The notes under the pieces are model-generated. The model was not told where the DNA came from and ran no database searches. It was given only the letters and a program-made list of their open reading frames with translations. Shown piece by piece: positions 4,919 through 9,642 of a stretch of DNA of 9,642 nt (positions within the stretch are counted from its first letter, which is position 1; every line of letters begins with the position of its first letter). Source of the stretch: Phycisphaerae bacterium. GTDB taxonomy: Bacteria; Planctomycetota; Phycisphaerae; Tepidisphaerales; Tepidisphaeraceae. The DNA lies in NCBI GenBank assembly GCA_014380825.1, contig JACMJD010000530.1:1-9642 (forward strand), given 5' to 3'. Both the position numbers and the translations under genes were made by a program.

Positions 4919-6937
4919 ATGACCTCGATCAAACTCCCCGACGGCTCCGTTCGCGAGATGCCGGACAACGTGACTGGAATGGAAGTCGCCGCATCGATCG
5001 GCAAGGGCCTCGCCAAGGCCGCGGTTGCGGCGCGCGTGGACGGGAACATCGTCGATCTGTCGCGCCCGATTCCGCCGGGCGAGCATCAGTTCGCAGTGCT
5101 GACCGATCGCGATCCGGATGCGCTGCACGTCCTCCGTCACTCCACCGCCCACGTGATGGCCGAGGCGATTCAGCGGCTCTGGCCGAACGCGCTGCTGGCT
5201 TACGGCCCGGCCATCGAGCACGGGTTCTACTACGACATCGCGCTGGAGAATCCGATCTCGTCGTCTGACTTCGAGAAGATCGAAGCCGAAATGGGGAAAA
5301 TCGTCGCAGAGGATCGGCCGTTCAGCCGGTATGAGTTGTCGTTCGATCAGGGACTCGATCGTCTGAACAAGGAAGGCAACAAATACAAGGTCGACAACGC
5401 CCAGCGTGCGAAAGCCGCGGGCTCATCGAACCTCAGTTGGTACGTCACCGGCGCGAAAGACAAAAACTGGGAGGACCTGTGCATGGGCCCGCACGTGCCC
5501 AGCACCGGCAAGATCAAGGCGTTCAAAGTGATGAGCGTCTCGCAGTCGCACTGGCACGGCGACATCGCGTCCGACAAATTCCAGCGCGTCTACGGCACCG
5601 CGTTCTTTGATCCGAAAAAACTCGAAGAGCACATGACTCGCCTCGATGAAGCCAAGAAGCGCGACCATCGCGTGCTCGGGCCGGCGCTGGGGTTGTTCAC
5701 CATCGATGAAAAAGTCGGCGCGGGTTTGATCCTCTGGAAGCCCAAGGGCGCCGAAGTTCGCATCCAGTTGCAGAACTTCATCAGCGAGCATTTGCGCCGC
5801 CAAGGCTACAAGCAGGTTTTCACCCCGCACATCGGCCGGCTTGAGTTGTACAAGACCAGCGGGCACTTTCCGTACTATCGCGAGAGCCAGTTCCCGCCGA
5901 TCATCGATCGCGAGTTTTACGATCAGATGGCCAAGGACAACTGCGGCTGCGGCGAGCTGAGCAACCGCATGAACGCCGGCGAGATCGACGGCTATCTGCT
6001 CAAGCCGATGAACTGCCCTCATCACATTCGCATCTATGCGAGCGATCCGCACAGCTATCGCGATCTGCCCGTGCGACTGGCGGAATTCGGCACCGTCTAT
6101 CGCTGGGAAAAATCAGGCGAGCTTGGTGGCATGACCCGCGTGCGCGGGTTTACTCAGGATGATGCGCACCTCTTCTGCACCGAAGAGCAATTGCAGCAGG
6201 AACTGCTCGGCTGCCTCGATCTGGTGAAGATCATTCTCGGCACGCTGAAGATGACCGACTTCCGCGTGCGCGTGGGTTTGCGCGACCCGGACAGCAAAAA
6301 ATACGTCGGCGCGAGCGACAAGTGGGATCGCGCGGAGGCAGCTTGCAAGGTCGCTGCAGAGTCGCTCGGAGTTCCGTTCTCGCTCGAACCGGGTGAAGCC
6401 GCCTTCTACGGACCAAAGATCGACTTCGTGATCAAGGACGTCATCGGCCGCGAGTGGCAACTTGGCACCGTGCAGGTGGATTACCAACTGCCCGAGCGTT
6501 TCGATCTCACCTACATCGGCGCGGATAACGCGCCGCATCGCCCGGTGATGATCCACCGCGCTCCGTTCGGCAGCATGGAGCGCTTCATCGGCGTCCTGAT
6601 CGAACACTTCGCCGCCGCGTTCCCGCTGTGGCTCGCGCCAGAGCAAGTCGCAGTACTGACCATCAGCGAGAAGAGCAACGAGTTCGCGAACAAGGTGGCG
6701 AGCCTGCTTCAGCAGGCGGGATTGCGAGCGGTGTCCAACTTCAGCGGTGAAAAGATCGGCGCGAAAATCCGCGAAGCCGCGATGAACAAAATCCCCTACA
6801 TGCTGATCATCGGCGAAAAGGAAGCCGCCGCGAACGTCGTCGCGGTCCGAACTCGAGCCGGGCAGGATCTGGGCCAGATGCCGATCGAGTCATTCATTGA
6901 CAAGGCCAAGCAGGAAGTGGCTTCTCGCGCATCTTAG
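4919..6937 (+). CDS. thrS: Threonine--tRNA ligase (ThrRS)
   Basis: This 672-aa class II synthetase charges tRNA-Thr with threonine in the cytoplasm. The TGS domain is at 1-62. The N2 editing domain has HSTAH (His74, His78) and CMGPH (Cys188, His192), the residues that hydrolyse Ser-tRNA-Thr, so proofreading should be intact. The catalytic core runs from about 255 to 570: KPMNCPHH (362-369), RVRGFTQDDAH (407-417) and MIHRAPFGSMERF (544-556), with the zinc ligands Cys366, His417 and His546 all present. The anticodon-binding domain is at about 571-672. Two parts look longer than in the E. coli enzyme: residues 150-182, and 331-358, the latter with NCGCG. The start follows a weak TGAGA 8 nt upstream. 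Expression is probably set by the Thr-leader attenuator. The next gene begins 10 nt after the stop, so the two are likely cotranscribed. Confidence 0.98.
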   Translation: MTSIKLPDGSVREMPDNVTGMEVAASIGKGLAKAAVAARVDGNIVDLSRPIPPGEHQFAVLTDRDPDALHVLRHSTAHVMAEAIQRLWPNALLAYGPAIEHGFYYDIALENPISSSDFEKIEAEMGKIVAEDRPFSRYELSFDQGLDRLNKEGNKYKVDNAQRAKAAGSSNLSWYVTGAKDKNWEDLCMGPHVPSTGKIKAFKVMSVSQSHWHGDIASDKFQRVYGTAFFDPKKLEEHMTRLDEAKKRDHRVLGPALGLFTIDEKVGAGLILWKPKGAEVRIQLQNFISEHLRRQGYKQVFTPHIGRLELYKTSGHFPYYRESQFPPIIDREFYDQMAKDNCGCGELSNRMNAGEIDGYLLKPMNCPHHIRIYASDPHSYRDLPVRLAEFGTVYRWEKSGELGGMTRVRGFTQDDAHLFCTEEQLQQELLGCLDLVKIILGTLKMTDFRVRVGLRDPDSKKYVGASDKWDRAEAACKVAAESLGVPFSLEPGEAAFYGPKIDFVIKDVIGREWQLGTVQVDYQLPERFDLTYIGADNAPHRPVMIHRAPFGSMERFIGVLIEHFAAAFPLWLAPEQVAVLTISEKSNEFANKVASLLQQAGLRAVSNFSGEKIGAKIREAAMNKIPYMLIIGEKEAAANVVAVRTRAGQDLGQMPIESFIDKAKQEVASRAS

Positions 6938-6947
6938 GGGAAAGCGG

Positions 6948-7943
6948 ATGAAGATCGACCGTGAAAGCTTGCGAGCGCAGTTCACGCGCCGGTTCGGCCG
7001 GTCTAATCCAGATCGGATGGACATCGACTTCTGGCATCACATGGTTCGCAGGGGATTGAATTCGAGTCTTGCGCGTGACCAATTCGACCTTGACGCCGAC
7101 GAGTTCTACGAGTCTCCGGTCTGGTGTTTTCATCGCTTTGGCAGCACACGCACCCGACTCGCCGACGGAACTGTCGTGTGCATCGGCGGTGAGCATGAAG
7201 ACTCCTACGATCCGGATTTCTGCATCTACAATGACGTTATTGTCGTCCGCCCGGATCAATCGATCGCGACTTTCGGGTATCCACGAGACGTCTTTCCGCC
7301 GACCGATTCGCACACGGCGACGCTCTGCGGTGATCAAATCGTCATCATTGGACGGATCGGATATCGGGAAGATCGCGATGAGCGTACGACGCCCGTGTTC
7401 TCGCTCAACCTGAAGACGTGGGCGATTGAACGCCTGAGACTTTCCGGGGAGTCACCCGGATACATTTACAATCACCGCGCGACGCCGCAAGTCAGCGAGA
7501 ACGTCATCACCGTTTCCGGGGGCAAGCGTCTCGACGATGCCGGCGTCAACGAAGTCACCAACGATCGCAGCTTCGCGCTTGATCTCAGTTCTGGTTCTTG
7601 GCGTGAAGTTTCTACGCCCCAGGATCCGAACGCGCTACCGAACGTGGATTGGCCTCCCAACTGGGAGCCACTTTGCGAAGAGAACGCCGCCAACTATGAG
7701 CGAAACCAGTTGTCTCATTCGATGCCTCTGGGGCACCCATTCTTCGCATGTGAGTTGGAGCCGTGGGCAACTGGTAGGTATGCGGACCGCTGGGCGACGT
7801 TGTATGTGCTCACGGACGGGACACGTCGCGTTGCGGCGGTTTTTTCCGAGGAACTGGAAGATTTCGAACACAGCAAGCTGCCGTTGCCAAACGTTCGTCT
7901 GTTCCCCAATATTGAAACGTGGCTGCGGTCGCCAAGCCTCTAG
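6948..7943 (+). CDS. Kelch-like beta-propeller protein, function unknown
   Basis: This 331-aa protein has no signal peptide or membrane segment and is probably cytoplasmic. The central part (about 55-225) has repeated beta-blade patterns typical of kelch or galactose-oxidase-like propellers: RLADGTVVCIGGEHE (70-84), HTATLCGDQIVIIGRIGY (122-139) and HRATPQVSENVITVSGGKR (176-194), followed by a SFALDLSSGSW blade end. The N-terminal 50 residues are charged and helical; the C-terminal 100 are Pro/Trp-rich without a recognisable motif. No catalytic residues can be assigned. The start was chosen at ATG 6948 because AGGGGA lies 6 nt upstream; the frame extends back into thrS but a start there would lack this site. 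The gap to thrS is 10 nt, so it probably shares thrS transcription, although nothing suggests a role in translation. Propellers of this kind usually bind proteins or ligands. Confidence 0.85.
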   Translation: MKIDRESLRAQFTRRFGRSNPDRMDIDFWHHMVRRGLNSSLARDQFDLDADEFYESPVWCFHRFGSTRTRLADGTVVCIGGEHEDSYDPDFCIYNDVIVVRPDQSIATFGYPRDVFPPTDSHTATLCGDQIVIIGRIGYREDRDERTTPVFSLNLKTWAIERLRLSGESPGYIYNHRATPQVSENVITVSGGKRLDDAGVNEVTNDRSFALDLSSGSWREVSTPQDPNALPNVDWPPNWEPLCEENAANYERNQLSHSMPLGHPFFACELEPWATGRYADRWATLYVLTDGTRRVAAVFSEELEDFEHSKLPLPNVRLFPNIETWLRSPSL

Positions 7944-8054
7944 ACAATAATTCTTCAAAAAATCCGGTTGCGCTGCGCGCCAGACGCTCGGCCGGCGCAG
8001 CGCCGGGGGATATATGGGGGCGACGTTTTTTCGGCGCTGGCAAAGGAGCACCGA

Positions 8055-8213
8055 ATGGGATTGTCCCGAAAGGAGCGATTCGAGATTGCACGAACGAAGC
8101 CATCGGAGTTGCGTGGACCGCGCGCGATGGACTTTGCGAGTTTCCGCAGCGAAGCCAAAAGCCAAATTGAGCCTCGCATGCGCAAGTTGTTGTTTAGCTG
8201 TGAGTTGGCCTGA
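8055..8213 (+). CDS. Possible small protein (52 aa), unknown
   Basis: The ORF begins MGLSRKERFEIARTK and ends LLFSCELA. Its best support is a near-ideal ribosome site: AAAGGAG at 8042-8048, 6 nt before the ATG. The product would be a basic, Arg/Lys-rich 52-residue protein with no membrane segment or known motif; I do not recognise it. The region before the start can fold CGGCGCT (8032-8038) against AGCACCG (8047-8053) with one mismatch, placing part of the ribosome site in the loop. It could equally be a chance ORF or a remnant in the infC upstream region. Confidence 0.35.
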   Translation: MGLSRKERFEIARTKPSELRGPRAMDFASFRSEAKSQIEPRMRKLLFSCELA

Positions 8214-8541
8214 TTACCTGTCGATTCGGGAACACGAAAACACATGCGATTTAGCGGAACGAAGCCAAAGCCGGGCATCACAACGCGCGACAAAACAGCA
8301 GCAGCGGTTGCCCGCGTCTGGTAATGGGCGAATGCGTTGCTCTCTAACGAATCCCGGTCGAGGCGGGGAAAGAAAGCCTACAATAATGCGAGATACGACC
8401 TTGCAAACGCCTGATCAACTTTGCATGATTTGACTGCTGCGAGAGCGTTCCGGGCTCTTTTGGTGCCCGTTCGATCCCGCAACCGCGTTTGAGAGCGATT
8501 TTTAGGGTCATCACGCGGGGATTTTCCGATTAGATAGATGT

Positions 8542-8602
8542 CGGCTGCGAGTGATTTGCGGGATTGTTCCCGCACGCGCGAGCCGCGAGTTTTACACAGG
8601 AG
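8542..8602 (+). promoter_or_regulatory. Structured infC leader and Shine-Dalgarno site
   Basis: An extended stem precedes the infC ribosome site. CGGCTGCG (8542-8549) pairs with CGC and AGCCG (8577-8579, 8581-8585) with one bulged G. Above an internal loop, a perfect GCGGGA/TCCCGC hairpin (8558-8563 with 8568-8573) has a TTGT loop. The strong Shine-Dalgarno AGGAG follows at 8598-8602, 9 nt before the AUU codon at 8612. In E. coli, infC is controlled by IF-3 itself through its AUU start. A structured leader beside an AUU start suggests translational control here too, although the structure itself has no match known to me. Confidence 0.5.
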
Positions 8603-8611
8603 TGTTCCGCC

Positions 8612-9307
8612 ATTCATACCAATTTCCGTCACAATGAGCAGATCCGCATTTCGCCGATCTTTCTCATCGACGCCGATGACAACAAGGTCGGCTCCACGCC
8701 AACCGCAGAAGCACTTCGCCGGGCTCGGGAAGCCGGGCTTGATCTGGTCGAAGTCGCACCCACCGCTCGCCCGCCGGTCTGTCGAATCATGGACTACGGC
8801 AAGTGGCGCTATCAGCAGCAAAAGAAAGAAGACAAGAGCCGCGCGTCATCCCGAGCCGGCCAGCTCAAAGAGCTGAAGCTCAAGACCGTGCGGATCGGCG
8901 ATCACGATCTGATGATCAAGATCAACCACGCGCGCGAGTTCCTCAAGGAAGGCAACAAGGTCCAGTTCACCTTGCAGTTCAAGGGCCGCGAAATGGCCCA
9001 CACAGAACTCGGCCGCGACATCTTCCGGAAGATCAAGGAAGAACTCTGGCCGGTGAGCAAGGTCGAGCGCGACGCCAAGATGGAAGGGCGGCGCATGACG
9101 CTAGTGCTTCAACCGGAGCACAAAGCGCCCGGCGCCAAACCGCCGGTGCCCGGCAAGCCCGCTCCGCGCGTGAACGCGCCGGTCGGCCGACCGGGAATGA
9201 ACCCCGCGATGAACGCCGGGACCAACATGAATATCCCGGCTCCCGCGCCGCGACCTGTTGCAGCACCGGCGCCGCAGAATCAACCGGCGCCGGTGACGTC
9301 GAGCTGA
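8612..9307 (+). CDS. infC: Translation initiation factor IF-3 (AUU start)
   Basis: IF-3 binds the 30S subunit, blocks premature 50S joining and rejects non-AUG starts. The N-terminal domain shows NEQIRIS (8-14), DLVEVAPTARPPVCRIMDYGK (44-64, near-universal) and the Lys-rich linker (66-90). The C-terminal domain (about 91-168) has KTVRIGDHDLMIKINHAREFLKEGNKV and ends GRRMTLVLQP. After this a 63-residue tail rich in Pro, Ala and Asn (169-231) is added, making 231 aa against the usual 170-180. No ATG or GTG is available at the right place. ATT at 8612 has AGGAG 9 nt upstream and places the first conserved residues at the normal distance, matching the known AUU start of E. coli infC. The TTG at 8564 would add 16 residues read through the leader hairpin and is rejected. 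A terminator follows, so rpmI and rplT are not cotranscribed. Confidence 0.95.
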   Translation: MHTNFRHNEQIRISPIFLIDADDNKVGSTPTAEALRRAREAGLDLVEVAPTARPPVCRIMDYGKWRYQQQKKEDKSRASSRAGQLKELKLKTVRIGDHDLMIKINHAREFLKEGNKVQFTLQFKGREMAHTELGRDIFRKIKEELWPVSKVERDAKMEGRRMTLVLQPEHKAPGAKPPVPGKPAPRVNAPVGRPGMNPAMNAGTNMNIPAPAPRPVAAPAPQNQPAPVTSS

Positions 9308-9334
9308 TCTGACGATTTCAGCCAAATTAAGGGA

Positions 9335-9360
9335 GAAGCCCGCGTTCTTCGCGGGCTTTT
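9335..9360 (+). terminator. Rho-independent terminator after infC
   Basis: AAGCCCGCG (9336-9344) pairs perfectly with CGCGGGCTT (9350-9358) around a 5-nt loop TTCTT, extended by a G-T pair (9335/9359) and ending in a T run. It starts 28 nt after the infC stop codon, so it ends the infC transcript and separates it from the following gene. Confidence 0.9.
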
Positions 9361-9368
9361 CTGCTGGA

Positions 9369-9377
9369 TGGTATACT
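9369..9377 (+). promoter_or_regulatory. Extended -10 promoter of the Uma2-family gene
   Basis: TGG directly before TATACT (9372-9377) makes an extended -10 element with five of six consensus bases. A matching -35 would lie inside the infC terminator and is not convincing, which fits an extended -10 promoter. Transcription would start near 9384, 2 nt before the first ATG (9386), so the message could be leaderless or initiate at ATG 9392. Confidence 0.45.
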
Positions 9378-9385
9378 GGTAGGCG

Positions 9386-9642
9386 ATGAGCATGCCGGTC
9401 GAAAAATCTCGCCGATGTTCCATTGAGGAGTATCTTCAGTTCGAGCGTGAAGCGAAGGAGAAGCACGAGTGGCGCGACGGTGAAATCATCGCGATGGGTG
9501 GCGGAACCATCCGGCACAGCTTGATCATCGCGAACGTGATCCGCGCGGTCGGCAATCGATTGGAAGGCAAGCCTTGCCGCGTGTACGACAGCAACCTGCG
9601 CGTCGGCATCCCGCGGGCGTATCTCTACACATACCCCGATAT
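9386..9642 (+). CDS. Uma2-family (DUF820) putative PD-(D/E)XK endonuclease, N-terminal part
   Basis: The reading frame stays open to the window edge, giving 85 complete codons of a family that is usually about 180-200 aa. Diagnostic features are EEYLQFE (15-21), EKHEWRDGEIIAMGGG (25-40), HSLIIANVI (44-52), the SNLRVGIP segment, and YTYPD just before the edge, whose Asp is the first expected catalytic acid of the PD-(D/E)XK fold. The remaining active-site residues (ExK) lie outside. Uma2 proteins occur in many paralogous copies in cyanobacteria, planctomycetes and related genomes; their cellular role is unclear. Two in-frame ATGs are possible: 9386 (near the predicted transcript end, possibly leaderless) and 9392, which has AGG 8 nt upstream. 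It has its own promoter-like sequence and is separated from infC by a terminator. Confidence 0.9.
   Translation, partial: MSMPVEKSRRCSIEEYLQFEREAKEKHEWRDGEIIAMGGGTIRHSLIIANVIRAVGNRLEGKPCRVYDSNLRVGIPRAYLYTYPD

Larger units (their letters stand above)
7944..8611. other. Long gap between the kelch gene and infC
   Basis: These 668 bases have no long convincing gene. They hold a possible 52-aa ORF with a good ribosome site (8055-8213), a GC-rich palindrome (7992-8006, CCGGCGC/GCGCCGG), and three short CGAAGCC-type repeats (GAACGAAGCC at 8092 and 8257, GCGAAGCC near 8153). A TACAAT hexamer at 8379-8384 could be a -10 box for infC, but no fitting -35 is seen. A small hairpin GAGAGC/GCTCTT with four T residues lies at 8441-8461. 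No terminator is evident directly after the kelch gene, so read-through from thrS into infC is possible. No tRNA, SRP, RNase P or tmRNA signature was found. Confidence 0.6.

Noticed and set aside
8386..8433. 15-codon ORF just before the 8441 hairpin as an infC leader peptide
   Set aside because: It has no ribosome site and no run of one amino acid, so there is no attenuation logic; probably chance.
8465..8480. GTTCGATCC resembling a tRNA T-loop
   Set aside because: The flanking bases do not form a 5-bp T-stem and there is no acceptor, D or anticodon arm.
8564..8611. TTG start for infC adding 16 residues
   Set aside because: TTG 8564 lies in the loop of a perfect hairpin, has no ribosome site, and the added residues are not part of IF-3.

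Overview
The window is GC-rich, densely coding bacterial chromosome. The genes are housekeeping or accessory, with no phage or transposase genes. Palindromic intergenic repeats, an IF-3 with a Pro/Ala-rich tail, a kelch-type protein and a Uma2-family nuclease suggest a member of the Planctomycetes-Verrucomicrobia group, most likely a planctomycete. This is an inference from style, not from a marker gene.

Layout. (1) Positions 1-1712, minus strand: an iron-dependent alcohol dehydrogenase followed by an aldehyde dehydrogenase that runs off the left edge. They overlap by one base and look like a two-step alcohol-to-acid module. (2) 1763-1844: an inverted pair of REP-like palindromes. (3) 1852-4588: a divergent pair of export genes, a lipoprotein membrane-fusion adaptor (minus) and a TolC-type outer-membrane factor (plus), with no inner-membrane pump in the window. 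(4) 4595-4685: a long inverted repeat built from CACGAAGG units. (5) 4724-6937: thrS (threonyl-tRNA synthetase) with its control region. (6) 6948-7943: a kelch-like protein 10 nt behind thrS. (7) 7944-8611: a long gap holding a possible 52-aa small ORF and the infC leader. (8) 8612-9307: infC (IF-3), which appears to start at AUU, followed by a clear terminator. (9) 9386 to the right edge: a partial Uma2-family gene.

The most interesting element is the 195 bp before thrS. It reads as a complete ribosome-mediated attenuator. There is a good sigma70-type promoter (TTGACC, 17 nt, TATATT). A 19-codon leader ORF has seven threonine codons, six of them consecutive. A segment at the end of that ORF can pair with the 5' arm of a strong intrinsic terminator, and the terminator lies just before thrS. 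When charged tRNA-Thr is scarce, a ribosome stalled on the Thr run would free the antiterminator and switch thrS on. I know thrS to be controlled by a translational operator in E. coli and by T-boxes in Firmicutes; a Thr-leader attenuator on thrS would be a different solution.

thrS and infC are neighbours in many bacteria (thrS-infC-rpmI-rplT). Here the cluster is interrupted by the kelch gene and the long gap, and infC is followed by a terminator rather than ribosomal protein genes.
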